From: Oceanobacter antarcticus
GTDB lineage: Bacteria; Pseudomonadota; Gammaproteobacteria; Pseudomonadales; Oceanobacteraceae
Direction of reading: 5' to 3'
NCBI RefSeq assembly: GCF_044962685.1
Contig: NZ_JBBKTX010000014.1
Span: 1 to 64,000, forward strand
DNA: 64,000 nt
A model generated the notes under the pieces. That model did no database searches, was not told where the DNA came from, and saw only the letters and a program-made list of their open reading frames with translations. Every line of letters starts with the position of its first letter. Position 1 is the first letter of the stretch. The position numbers and the translations under genes were made by a program. Shown piece by piece: positions 45,067 through 53,894 of the stretch.

Positions 45067-46008
45067 TTACTGTACGGCGTCCAGCACTTTGCGGAAGGTG
45101 GCAACATCTTCGGCGCTGAACTGGCCAAATACATCAGTCTGACGGTCGTTAGCTACTTTCCATAAGGTTGCTGCCTGTTCGATACCGGCGCTGGTCAGGC
45201 TGAGAATGTCGTCGCTGGCGGCAATCCATTCTTTGCGTTTGAGGGTGTCCAGTGCGGCTTTCAAATCCTGATCTGGCATGCCAATACGTTGTTCCAGTTC
45301 ACTGGCGGCGAGGCTGCCGAAGTCGTTCAGGGTCATGATCATGCGGGCTTCGATGGTGCGCAGGCCGGTGGCCAGTTGCAGCGGTTGGTAGCTGTCCTGG
45401 TAACGCTTCACTGCCTGAATCATCTGGTAGTAGAGGTTGTCGTGCAGACGCTGGGCGTTTTTCTCTTCGCCTTTGCTGGAGGCTTCAGAATCTTTCGGTT
45501 TGACTCCGGCGTGGGGAATAACGGCAGAGTAGGCACCGCCATGGTACAGCAGCGGAGCACGGCCAATATCGTCAAACGCCACCACCTTGCCAAGCAGAAT
45601 CCAGTGATCGCCACCGTCGATACGCTGGTAGTTTTCGCACTGAAAACGGGCGGCACAGTCGGGTAACAGGGGGGCGTTACCCAGACCTTTTTCGTAGTCG
45701 ATGCTGGCAAATTTGTCGTCGGACGGGCGGGCAAAGTGGTTCGACAGGTTGATCTGATCGGCGGCCAGCACGTTGACAGCAAAGTGGCTGGCTTGCTCGA
45801 AAATATCGACGCTGGCAGAGCTTTTCATGATGCTCCACAGCACCAGAGCCGGGTCGAGGGAGACCGAGTTAAAGCTGTTGGCGGTGACGCCGGTTTGCAC
45901 GCCGTTCGGGGTGCAGGCGGTAATGACGGTGACGCCGGTGGCGAAGTTGCCAAGGGCGCGGCGGAAGGCTTTGGGGTCGAAGTCGGTGGCGGTTTGTGTG
46001 GCTGACAT
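45067..46008 (-). CDS. Flavin reductase component with C-terminal winged-helix-like domain (HPA hydroxylase C1 type)
   Basis: A 313-residue protein. Residues about 5-165 are a flavin reductase domain (RRALGNFATGVTVITA, VTANSFNSVSLDPALVLW), supplying reduced flavin to a partner oxygenase. The C-terminal part (about 200-310) resembles a MarR-like domain, the same architecture as the reductase C1 of p-hydroxyphenylacetate hydroxylase, where that domain senses the aromatic substrate. ATG 46008 has AGGATA; a longer frame starts at 46062. It follows the oxygenase gene on the same strand. Confidence 0.8.
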   Translation of the reverse strand: MSATQTATDFDPKAFRRALGNFATGVTVITACTPNGVQTGVTANSFNSVSLDPALVLWSIMKSSASVDIFEQASHFAVNVLAADQINLSNHFARPSDDKFASIDYEKGLGNAPLLPDCAARFQCENYQRIDGGDHWILLGKVVAFDDIGRAPLLYHGGAYSAVIPHAGVKPKDSEASSKGEEKNAQRLHDNLYYQMIQAVKRYQDSYQPLQLATGLRTIEARMIMTLNDFGSLAASELEQRIGMPDQDLKAALDTLKRKEWIAASDDILSLTSAGIEQAATLWKVANDRQTDVFGQFSAEDVATFRKVLDAVQ

Positions 46009-46161
46009 GGTGAGTATCCTGTGCTGGCGCAGTGGTGCGCAGTGCGCACCCTGCGGCGTCAATTTTGAGTGTTTCTCGTTCCCGCGTTCTTGTGAGGGAA
46101 CGCGGCGGTGGGCCGGGATCTCTGGCGACCACGCCGGAGCGTGGAGCCTGGTGAGAGCCGC

Positions 46162-47328
46162 TTACAGCAGGCTGGGATCGGGTTCCATACCGAGCAGTTC
46201 GCGGCCAATGATCTGCGCACAAACGTCGTAGTCGGTGTAGGCGTGGGCGGCGGTCATGTTGGATTCGCGCCACAGCCGCTGGCCTTCGCGCTCGTTATAC
46301 CAGTTGGAGCCGCCCATCACGGCCCAGAGGCGGTTAACGGCTTCGACACACATCTTGATGGCGTAGGCCTGGTTGGTGCGCCAATGGGCCAGGGTGTAGC
46401 GATCCGGGTATTGGTGACGCTCGCCGTATTCCTTGTGCTCGTTCCAGGTTTTTTCGAGGTAGGCGCGGGCGGCGCAGACTTGCTGGTAGGATTCGGCAAT
46501 CCGCAGTACCGGCGCGACCGATCCGGCGACTTTGGCTCCGGTGTAGGCGCGGACGCGGTTTTGGGTGATGTCTTTGTATACGGCGATCATGCGTTCGGCT
46601 ACGCCCAGGCTCATGGCGGCAAAACCACAGGCGAAGTATGGCCGGTATGGGGTGTGGTAGATGTTACTTTCTGGGTACAGGTCACGGCTAATATGACGGC
46701 CTTCCATCATGTCTTTGGCAGCCTGAATGCGGCGTTCCGGTACAAACACACCTTCGATGCGGGCGGTTTTGGTGCCGGAGCCACACATGCCAGCGGCGTA
46801 CCAGTCGTCGATGATGGTGAATTCGGCTTTCGGAATAATCGCGAAGCTGTAGATTTTTTCGTCGTTGGCCATGCGGTTGAGGCCAACCAGTATCCAGTCG
46901 GCGTGGTCAACCCCCGAGCTCCATTTCATATCACCGGTAAAGACGATGCCGCCGTCGGTTTCTTCGTAACGGCCAAACGGTGCAATCGAAGACGATGCCA
47001 CGACATTGGGGTTTTCACCCCAGATTTCATCCTGGGTCTCTTTGCTGAACATGGCAATCTGGTGATTGTGAGTGCACAACAGGCTGTAACCCCAGGCGGT
47101 GGAACAGCAGGCACCAGCCAGGGCAGCGATGCAGTCGGTGAATTCCGGCAGGCTCATTTCCAAACCGCCGTAGGCTTTCGGCAGAAATGCCCGGTTCAGG
47201 CCGATGCCGTGCAGCATGTCGACGTTTTCTTGCGGGATCATGCGTATCTCTTCTGCTTTTAACGCATTGGCGCGAATCGCAGGCAGGATTTCGTGCAGCT
47301 TTTCCAACATCGGGTTGTTTGTCGTCAT
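46162..47328 (-). CDS. Flavin-dependent monooxygenase, oxygenase component (HPA hydroxylase C2/HsaA type)
   Basis: A 388-residue acyl-CoA dehydrogenase-fold oxygenase. HGIGLNRAFLPKAYGGLEMSL, GDMKWSSGVDHADWILVG and MGGSNWYNEREGQRLWRESN match two-component aromatic hydroxylases that use reduced flavin and O2. Exact substrate is not readable (phenolic acid or steroid-like). A frame opening at 47370 has no good ribosome site; ATG 47328 begins MTTNNPMLEKL. It pairs with the reductase 153 bp downstream. Confidence 0.82.
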   Translation of the reverse strand: MTTNNPMLEKLHEILPAIRANALKAEEIRMIPQENVDMLHGIGLNRAFLPKAYGGLEMSLPEFTDCIAALAGACCSTAWGYSLLCTHNHQIAMFSKETQDEIWGENPNVVASSSIAPFGRYEETDGGIVFTGDMKWSSGVDHADWILVGLNRMANDEKIYSFAIIPKAEFTIIDDWYAAGMCGSGTKTARIEGVFVPERRIQAAKDMMEGRHISRDLYPESNIYHTPYRPYFACGFAAMSLGVAERMIAVYKDITQNRVRAYTGAKVAGSVAPVLRIAESYQQVCAARAYLEKTWNEHKEYGERHQYPDRYTLAHWRTNQAYAIKMCVEAVNRLWAVMGGSNWYNEREGQRLWRESNMTAAHAYTDYDVCAQIIGRELLGMEPDPSLL

Positions 47329-47523
47329 GATATTCAGCCTTGGGTATTTTGTTGTTTTTAATCTCAGCAAGGTGTTGTCGGGCCCTGAGCAACACAGCGG
47401 AAGCTATTGCCGGAGCGTTTAGCTTCGATGGATTCATTATTGCGGCAGGCCATACTGGGGAACATGACGTTTTCTGGCTGGAAATGGGACTTTTCTGTTT
47501 GAATGGTTAGAGAAGATGGAACG

Positions 47524-47578
47524 TGGCGTGGTTGTGGAGTGGTTGTGGAGTGGTTGTGGCGTGGTTGTGGCGTGGGTG
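47524..47578. repeat. Five tandem 11-bp repeats in the gap between oxygenase and TRAP genes
   Basis: TGG[C/A]GTGGTTG repeats five times (47524-47578, last copy slightly changed), followed by a G/T-rich tail. The whole 320-bp gap (47329-47648) separates the dctM end from the oxygenase start; nothing else was recognised in it. The strand is strongly G-biased and may form unusual structures. Confidence 0.75.
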
Positions 47579-47648
47579 TGGGTGTTGGAAAAAGAAGGGG
47601 AAGATCAGAGCGCCGCCACTGACGACGGCCCTCTGCTAATAGCGCTTA

Positions 47649-48932
47649 CTACTCTCCGATAAAGGCCAGACTTAATCCGGGCCAGAAGGTAATCACCAAT
47701 ACCGTTGCCAGCAGGATAAAGAAGAAGGGCAAGGTCGCGCGATACAACTCCATTACCGGTTTGTTAAAACGGAAGCTGGCAATAAACAGGTTCATACCGA
47801 CCGGCGGAGTGAAGTATCCCAGCTGCATGTTGGCGAGGAATAAAATCCCCAAGTGAATCGGATGAATACCGTATTCCACCGCAATCGGCAGAATAATCGG
47901 AATCATGATTACAATGGCGGAGAAGATGTCCAGCATCATGCCCAGAATCAGCAGGAACACCGTGAGCAGCAGCAAGAAGGTAAAACTGTCGCTGACGTGT
48001 TGCTGAATAAAGCCGAAGATTTTTTCCGGTACTCCAGCATCAATCATGTAGTTGGTGGATGCCATGGACACCGCCAGAATCAGCAGAATCGCCCCGACCA
48101 GCTTCATTGAATCCCGCATGACGGTAATCAGCTGTTTAAACGGAATTTCACGGCGAATCAGCGTAGAAACGATGAGGACGTAAAACGCGGTAATGGCGGC
48201 TGCTTCCGATACCGCAAACCAGCCGCCATAAATGCCACCCAATACCAGGAATGGCAGGGGCATTTCCCATTTGGTATCTTTCAGCGCTGCCCAGGCTTCG
48301 GCCTTGTCGAAAGGATGATGATTGCGTTCGGTCTTGCGTGACACCCAGCCGCTGTAAAGCGACAGTGCGACCAGCATCAGCCCACCGGGAAGCAAACCGG
48401 CAAGGAACAGGTCATCGATACTGACCGCCACGTCCAGCGACATTTGCTGCGCCACCACGCCGTATAAAATCAGCGGCAGCGAAGGGGCAAACAGTAAACC
48501 AAGTGAGCCGGAGGTGGTGACCAGTCCGAGATTAAAACGCTCCGGGTAGCCGGATTTCTGCAGGGCCGGTACCAGCAGCGCACCCAATGCGACGATGGTG
48601 ACGCCGGAAGCCCCGGTAAAGGCGGTGAACAGCGCACAGGTAACCAGTGCGACAATGGCCAGCCCGCCGGGCATCCAGCCGAGAAAGGCGTCGGTGATAC
48701 GCACCAGCCGCTGCGGAGCCTTGCTTTCTCCCAGCAGGTAACCGGCAAAGGTAAACAGCGGAATGGCAATCAGCACCGGCATTTCGGCAATCCGGTAAAT
48801 CTCGACCGCCATTACCATCAGGTCGACATCGGTCTGATAAAACCCCCAGATGGCACTGGCGGCAATCACCACAAACAGCGGCGTACCGGACAGTGCCAGC
48901 AATAACAGAATCAGTGGAACCAGTACGCTCAT
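47649..48932 (-). CDS. TRAP transporter large permease (DctM-like)
   Basis: A 427-residue membrane protein with about 12 helices. FTGASGVTIVALGALLVPALQKSGYP and LGLLFAPSLPLILYG are family signatures of the DctM/TRAP large subunit, which forms the ion-coupled channel. It overlaps the small subunit gene by 4 bp, so the two are translationally coupled. Confidence 0.92.
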   Translation of the reverse strand: MSVLVPLILLLLALSGTPLFVVIAASAIWGFYQTDVDLMVMAVEIYRIAEMPVLIAIPLFTFAGYLLGESKAPQRLVRITDAFLGWMPGGLAIVALVTCALFTAFTGASGVTIVALGALLVPALQKSGYPERFNLGLVTTSGSLGLLFAPSLPLILYGVVAQQMSLDVAVSIDDLFLAGLLPGGLMLVALSLYSGWVSRKTERNHHPFDKAEAWAALKDTKWEMPLPFLVLGGIYGGWFAVSEAAAITAFYVLIVSTLIRREIPFKQLITVMRDSMKLVGAILLILAVSMASTNYMIDAGVPEKIFGFIQQHVSDSFTFLLLLTVFLLILGMMLDIFSAIVIMIPIILPIAVEYGIHPIHLGILFLANMQLGYFTPPVGMNLFIASFRFNKPVMELYRATLPFFFILLATVLVITFWPGLSLAFIGE

Positions 48933-49444
48933 GAATGGGCCTCGGCTGCGGGGTGTTTGCCCAGCACTTTGATGACGGCTTCAAGACTTTGAATGGCAAA
49001 GCGTAATGCCATGACCGTAAAACTGAAGGGGATAATCAGCTGGAGCGGCCAAGCAGGAATCTTGCCGAAAGCGATATCGCCAAATTCTATCGCCAGTTCG
49101 ATGTAGGCATAGCCGTTCCAGGCCACGATGGCACAGATAAAGGCCGCAAACGCGGAGGTGACGACGGAGATGGCTTCGGATACGGCCTTGGGTGCCAGCC
49201 GGTTCACCAGGTCGATGGCAATGTGTTCGCGCCCGCGAGTGGCAACCATGCCGCCCAGCAAGCCGAGCCATAACACCATCACCCGCAGCGCGGGAGGAAT
49301 CCACATAACGCCGCCACCAAAGACACTGCGGGCGACAATATCAATGCCTGCCAGCAGTACCATAATCAGTAATACCAGTACCAGCAGGCCGTCTTCCAAT
49401 GTGTGAATGGCGCTGAGCAGACGCCGCAAAGGGGAGTGTTTCAA
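48929..49444 (-). CDS. TRAP transporter small permease (DctQ-like)
   Basis: A 171-residue membrane protein with four predicted helices. The N-terminal hydrophobic segment and the central VMVLWLGLLGGMVATRGREHIAIDL motif are typical for DctQ. Gene order DctP-DctQ-DctM (read from high to low coordinates) is the standard TRAP operon, with 2-bp and 4-bp junctions. Confidence 0.9.
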   Translation of the reverse strand: MKHSPLRRLLSAIHTLEDGLLVLVLLIMVLLAGIDIVARSVFGGGVMWIPPALRVMVLWLGLLGGMVATRGREHIAIDLVNRLAPKAVSEAISVVTSAFAAFICAIVAWNGYAYIELAIEFGDIAFGKIPAWPLQLIIPFSFTVMALRFAIQSLEAVIKVLGKHPAAEAHS

Positions 49445-49446
49445 GG

Positions 49447-50442
49447 TTATTGGCCTGTCCGAATCGCGGCAATACGCGCCTGTAATTTCTTGTACAGATC
49501 AACCGGATAGACCCCCTTGCTGGCCAGTTCGGTGAGGCTGTCGTCGGCCAGTTTCTGCCAGGTGGCTTTTTCGGCGTCGGTCAGCTGTACGAAGATCATG
49601 CCGCTGTCTTCCAGTGCCTTGCGAGCGCCGATTTCGTCTTCAGCGTTTTGCTTGTCCATCCGGGCGTAGGTTGTTTTCATGATGCGACGGACGATGGTCT
49701 GGTCTTCCGCTGACAGTTTGTCGAAGGCTTTCTGGTCGACCACCATCATGCCCAGCAGCGACAGCAGCGGCAGGTCGGTAACATGGCTCAGCTTGCTGTG
49801 CCATTGCAGCGCGATCGAGGCGGTGAGATTAACCCCGACAGTGTCGATCAGGCCGGTTTGCAGGCTGGTGTAAACGTCAGAAATCGGCAGTGAAATCGGC
49901 TCGATGCCGGCTTTCTGGAAGACGGTCTGGCTGACGATGTCGCCTTCTGGAGTCCAGACTTTCTGACCCTGGAAATCGTCAGTGGTTTTGAGTGGCTTGT
50001 TGCCCATGATGTAGGCGAAGCCGCCTTCGGTCAGACCTAGCACGACGTAGCCTCTGGCTTCCAGGGCATCAACAATATAGTGGTCGAATTCGGCTCGGAC
50101 AGCGCTTAATTCCGCCGGATCTCGGAAGGTAAAAGGCAAGCTATAGAGCTGCACTTCGTTGGCAATATTGGTCAATGCGCCGGAAGACACTGCGCCACCT
50201 TGTAGCTGGCCGATTTGCATTTTGCGCAGCACGCTCTTGTCGCTGCCTTGTACCCCACCGGGGAAGTATTTGATTTTGACGCGGCCTGCGGTTTCTTGCT
50301 TGATCTCGTCGGCAGCGGCACGCATCTGTTTCATCCAGTTGGTACCGTCGGGGGCCAGGGTGGCGATTTTCAGCGTTGCTGCCTGGGATATAGGACTCAG
50401 GCACAGCAGCATCAGGCCCAGGGCAATCAGTTTGTTTGTCAT
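49447..50442 (-). CDS. TRAP transporter periplasmic binding protein (DctP-like)
   Basis: A 331-residue periplasmic solute-binding protein. A signal peptide (1-21, SQA-A) is followed by LKIATLAPDGTNWMKQM and the conserved KIKYFPGGVQGSDKSVLRKM and GLTEGGFAYIMGNKPLKT segments of DctP proteins. The conserved arginine that clamps the carboxylate of substrates is expected, so a carboxylated ligand is likely. The substrate cannot be named. Confidence 0.9.
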   Translation of the reverse strand: MTNKLIALGLMLLCLSPISQAATLKIATLAPDGTNWMKQMRAAADEIKQETAGRVKIKYFPGGVQGSDKSVLRKMQIGQLQGGAVSSGALTNIANEVQLYSLPFTFRDPAELSAVRAEFDHYIVDALEARGYVVLGLTEGGFAYIMGNKPLKTTDDFQGQKVWTPEGDIVSQTVFQKAGIEPISLPISDVYTSLQTGLIDTVGVNLTASIALQWHSKLSHVTDLPLLSLLGMMVVDQKAFDKLSAEDQTIVRRIMKTTYARMDKQNAEDEIGARKALEDSGMIFVQLTDAEKATWQKLADDSLTELASKGVYPVDLYKKLQARIAAIRTGQ

Positions 50443-50476
50443 GTGTGGTTACTCTTGGCTTGTGGTCAAAAGGCGA

Positions 50477-51310
50477 TTATTCAAAAAAGTCGGCGGATTC
50501 TGCCAGTAGTTCAGCTGCCTGACGCTGGGCCAGGTAGTTGATCATGGTCAGACCTTCGGCTTCCGGGTCGGCGGCAATGGCTTCGTTGAGCAGGCGGTCG
50601 TGAAGTTCCTGGTCAAACATCAGCCGTGCGTACTGCTTGGCATATAAAACCTTGGCCATCAGGTGTTTGCCATCGCTGTATTGCAGCGCTTTTTCAAAAT
50701 GTTCTCTGCCGACTTCCGGACGGCCACCCAGAGACGGCGGCAGCTGAGTTTCCATGACACCGAGGTAGACCTGAAGTGTGCCTTGGTCGTAATCCGGTTT
50801 GATATTGGCGACCCACTGCATCAGCGCCTTGGTTTTGCCCAGTTCGGCAATCGCGCCCCAGTCGCTGCTGTTGGCTTGAATCCAGCCTGCCTTGGCGGCA
50901 GCGTAGGCATAGAAGACATGAATATCGTCTTCGTCGAACTGGTGGTTAAGCGCATCCAGCATCTCGTCTTGTGGCAATTTGACGGCGGCGCAAGCATCGT
51001 CGTCGTATTCACACAGGCCACGGGTGGCGTATTCCAGTGCCTTGTCGGCCATGCGTTTGGTCTGGATCGGATCGCTGGAGAATACGCCGGAGTAAGCACC
51101 ATAAAGCTTGGAGGCTGACAGCAGGAAATCTTCGTCATCCGGGTAGGTCAGTACCAGGGCATCCAGCAGCAGCAGATAGGCCGGTGCTCCGGCGGCAACT
51201 ACTTCCGGGTTGTCGCTGTTCATCATCGAACGGGACAGGTTTTTCGGCAGGTTGCCAACTGAGCAGGCACTCAGCGCCAGGGCGGCCAGTGCAATAGTGA
51301 GTCGTTTCAT
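50477..51310 (-). CDS. TRAP-associated TatT lipoprotein
   Basis: A 277-residue lipoprotein, signal peptide with lipobox LSAC (13-16). The remaining sequence is a helical repeat protein with LLLDALVLTYPDDEDFLLSASKLYGAYSGVF, similar to TatT (TRAP-T), the TPR-like trimeric protein that works with TRAP binding proteins. ATG 51310 has a weak site; an upstream frame starts at 51376. It is the first gene of the TRAP operon. Confidence 0.85.
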   Translation of the reverse strand: MKRLTIALAALALSACSVGNLPKNLSRSMMNSDNPEVVAAGAPAYLLLLDALVLTYPDDEDFLLSASKLYGAYSGVFSSDPIQTKRMADKALEYATRGLCEYDDDACAAVKLPQDEMLDALNHQFDEDDIHVFYAYAAAKAGWIQANSSDWGAIAELGKTKALMQWVANIKPDYDQGTLQVYLGVMETQLPPSLGGRPEVGREHFEKALQYSDGKHLMAKVLYAKQYARLMFDQELHDRLLNEAIAADPEAEGLTMINYLAQRQAAELLAESADFFE

Positions 51311-51417
51311 AGTCACGGGTGCTTGTAAAAATTTGGCGCAATTGTACACACCTTGGTGCCTGTCTTTAATGAGCAATACTCACAAGCATTCTGAACCAGT
51401 CGTTATTACACCAGAAT

Positions 51418-52815
51418 TCAGTGTTCCGCAGATGACGGTTTGTCTGCTGTTGCTGCATCGGGGCTGTCTTGCGGGTTGCTGCGGGCATTGGCCAACTTGC
51501 GATACAGGGTGCGCTCGCTGATGCCCAACTGTTTGGCCAGGCGGGCATTGTCGCCGCCAAACTGGTGGGCGATGGCCAGCAGGTAGCGGGCTTCGAGCTG
51601 ATCCAGTGGCATGGCCTGGTCGATACCAGTGGTCAGGTTGACGGGCTGGATATTGTGGGAAGCTTGTGCGGTCGTTCGCAGTGAGTTGGGCAAGGTCAGA
51701 TGGCGCGGTTCAATCTCGCGGTCATCACACAGAATAGTGGCCCGTTCCAGCCGGTTTCTCAGCTCGCGGATATTGCCAGGAAACTGCTGCTGTTCGAGCC
51801 AGTCGCAAGACGCGGCAGACAATACCCGTGGACGATCCTGGCTCAGCTGTTGCAACAGTCTGCGCGCCAGCGGGACGATGTCTGCCCGCCGTTCGGCCAG
51901 CGATGGCAGCAGAATCGGAAACGGTGATATGCGGTAGTACAGGTCTTGTCGAAAGGTGCCGGCCTCAACCATCTGGGTCAGTTGGCGATGGGTGGCACAG
52001 ACCAACCGGAAGTCGGCCTGCTGCGGGGTGACGCTGCCAACCAGGCGATAGCTGCCGGTTTCGATCAGGCGCAGCAACTTGACCTGCATAGCGAGCGGAA
52101 TATCACCGACTTCATCAAGAAACAGGGTGCCGCCGCGAGCGGCTTCGACCAGACCCGGCTTGCGCTGGGTGGCACCGGTAAACGCGCCTTTTTCATGGCC
52201 AAACAATTCGCTTTCGAACAGGCTTTCAGTCAGGCCGGAACATTCCACGGTAACAAAGGGTTTGTTGGCCCGTGCGCTGTGCTGGTGGATATGACGGGCG
52301 GCCAGTTCTTTGCCAGTACCGGATTCACCCAACAGCAGCACGCTGATGTCAGACGGTGCGGCCCGACCCAGCATGGCCAGCATCTCGGTATAAGCCTGAC
52401 TGAACCCCAGCATTGGCCGCGACCCCGGCGTATCCGGGGTGCGTACCGGGGCCATTATTTCGACAAAGAATTCAATTTGGCCGTCGTCATTACGCACCGG
52501 ACTCAGTTCGACATCGACATGTTCCTTGCCTTGGCAGGTGTTGTGAATGTGCAGGATGCGCTGGCGCTGACCGGTGCGCAGGCAGCCTTGTAGAGGGCAG
52601 GTTTCACCGGCCTGATCACAGGGTACCTGATAGCCATGGGAGACTTCGTAGCAATGACGTCCGAGCAGGGCTTCGTTACCTGAAAAATGCTCCCGGTAGG
52701 CCCGGTTGGCAGCGCAAATACGGTAGTCACGATCCATCAGGATGGCGGGTGCGGAGATGGCGTCGAGCAAGGAGGAGATGCCGGGCAGGCTGCTGTAACT
52801 GCGAGGGTCTGACAT
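51418..52815 (-). CDS. Sigma-54-dependent activator with Cys-rich PAS domain
   Basis: A 465-residue enhancer-binding protein. The N-terminal PAS-like domain (about 10-110) holds HCYEVSHG and CDQAGETCPLQGC, a cysteine cluster. The AAA+ domain (about 140-370) has Walker A GESGTGKE, the sigma-54 contact motif GAFTGA, and Walker B. The C-terminal Fis-type helix-turn-helix (NARLAKQLGISERTLYRK) binds the enhancer. It is the probable activator of the adjacent TRAP/monooxygenase genes, though I found no good -24/-12 promoter there. Confidence 0.92.
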   Translation of the reverse strand: MSDPRSYSSLPGISSLLDAISAPAILMDRDYRICAANRAYREHFSGNEALLGRHCYEVSHGYQVPCDQAGETCPLQGCLRTGQRQRILHIHNTCQGKEHVDVELSPVRNDDGQIEFFVEIMAPVRTPDTPGSRPMLGFSQAYTEMLAMLGRAAPSDISVLLLGESGTGKELAARHIHQHSARANKPFVTVECSGLTESLFESELFGHEKGAFTGATQRKPGLVEAARGGTLFLDEVGDIPLAMQVKLLRLIETGSYRLVGSVTPQQADFRLVCATHRQLTQMVEAGTFRQDLYYRISPFPILLPSLAERRADIVPLARRLLQQLSQDRPRVLSAASCDWLEQQQFPGNIRELRNRLERATILCDDREIEPRHLTLPNSLRTTAQASHNIQPVNLTTGIDQAMPLDQLEARYLLAIAHQFGGDNARLAKQLGISERTLYRKLANARSNPQDSPDAATADKPSSAEH

Positions 52816-53089
52816 AGGTGTCACCAGTATGACAGTATTGGCAGAATGGTAGTCGATGATTGCGGTATCTCAAAGGTGTATTCGCCGTCAGTGCGCTTGC
52901 TTGGCTTCTTTTGCCAGGCTTGTATTTTATCGAAAGCCCAGTAGCTGCGCGCTTTTGAGCCGTTTTATGAGAATCTGGAAAATAAATGCCGCTGGGGCTT
53001 GGCAGGCTGGCCCGTGGTTTGCTGTCCCTATGGCATAGTCAGCGACCAATGTCAGCTGTGACGGATACGGGACAACCGGCAGGAAGGGT

Positions 53090-53647
53090 ATGGCCAGAGT
53101 GAAACAATGGCGGATCAATCAACAACTCAGTTATTTACTGTTTGATCCGATCTCCCGTCGTGGTGCGGTGATTGATCCACAACCGGCACTGGCATCCTGC
53201 TATGTGCAGACGTTGGAGCAACTGGGGGTTGGTAATGCCTATGTGCTGTTCACCGGTGCGGTGGCCAGTGGCGTGAAGGTTCCCGGTCAGGTGTTAGGTG
53301 CGGATATGTTCTCCGCTGGGGCGCTGTCTGGCCCGGTAGCACCGGACGCGCTGGCATTGGGAGAGAGCCGTATCCGGATTATTGTTGATCCGGCAACCGC
53401 TCGGGTGGCTTATGCTTGTGACGGACTGGTCTTTACCGGTTTATGGTGGCTGGCTGGCGGTCTGCGACCTTTTGTCGCATCTGAGCCAGAGGCTGACGTT
53501 GATAAGCTGCCGCTCCTCCAACTTCCAGATGACTATGTGATCTACCCCGGACGGGTGTCCAGGGGGTTATGCATCAGTTCGGTAGCACAGGAAAAAGCCC
53601 TGTGTTGTGACCCGCTTCTTGCCGCTGTCGGAGCTCATTATGGCTAG
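53090..53647 (+). CDS. ETHE1/MBL-fold pseudo-enzyme upstream of the cyd operon
   Basis: A 185-residue protein aligned with the persulfide dioxygenase/glyoxalase II family: it keeps SYLLFDPISRRGAVIDP at the start and SSVAQEKALCCDPLLA near the end (compare SSVxEEKxxNP in active homologues). All metal ligands are gone: the THxHADH position is TGAVASG (55-61), FTGD is FTGL (115-118), and YPGHD is YPGRV (152-156). So it cannot be a normal metallohydrolase. It overlaps cydP by 8 bp, implying co-translation with the oxidase genes. Confidence 0.75.
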   Translation: MARVKQWRINQQLSYLLFDPISRRGAVIDPQPALASCYVQTLEQLGVGNAYVLFTGAVASGVKVPGQVLGADMFSAGALSGPVAPDALALGESRIRIIVDPATARVAYACDGLVFTGLWWLAGGLRPFVASEPEADVDKLPLLQLPDDYVIYPGRVSRGLCISSVAQEKALCCDPLLAAVGAHYG

Positions 53648-53894
53648 TACATCCTCTCTTTGGTCGAAGCCGATCGTGCGTGATCTGGCGTTGATCCTGG
53701 TGCTCAAGCTGGCATTGATTTTTACCTTGCGAGCACTGTTTTTTTCTCAGCCTGTGGATCTGAGCGATCCACAGGCTGCCTTGTTACAGCAGCTGGGCAA
53801 CGGTGAAGAACATGCCCGCCCGGCGACTGAGTTTTCGCTTCCTCAACACTCAACTGAACGTTCCACGGCCTTGCCTTTGGAGGATCAACCATGA
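53640..53894 (+). CDS. cydP: CydP, small subunit associated with cytochrome bd
   Basis: An 84-residue single-span membrane protein. Residues about 9-32 (SKPIVRDLALILVLKLALIF) match the CydP family found just before cydA in several gammaproteobacteria; the rest is a polar tail. ATG 53640 overlaps the previous stop, and its own stop overlaps the cydA ATG at 53891, so translation is coupled. Confidence 0.75.
   Translation: MASTSSLWSKPIVRDLALILVLKLALIFTLRALFFSQPVDLSDPQAALLQQLGNGEEHARPATEFSLPQHSTERSTALPLEDQP

Noticed and set aside
46108..47262. 384-residue open frame antisense to the monooxygenase
   Set aside because: It follows the codon bias of the real gene in the opposite strand and starts in a non-canonical site.
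51311..51417. Sigma-54 promoter before the TRAP operon
   Set aside because: Reading the minus strand, AGGTGT-N6-TTGC has one base too many and lacks the GG-N10-GC spacing.
51946..52593. 215-residue open frame antisense to the sigma-54 activator
   Set aside because: It overlaps the conserved AAA+ region on the opposite strand, with no own features.
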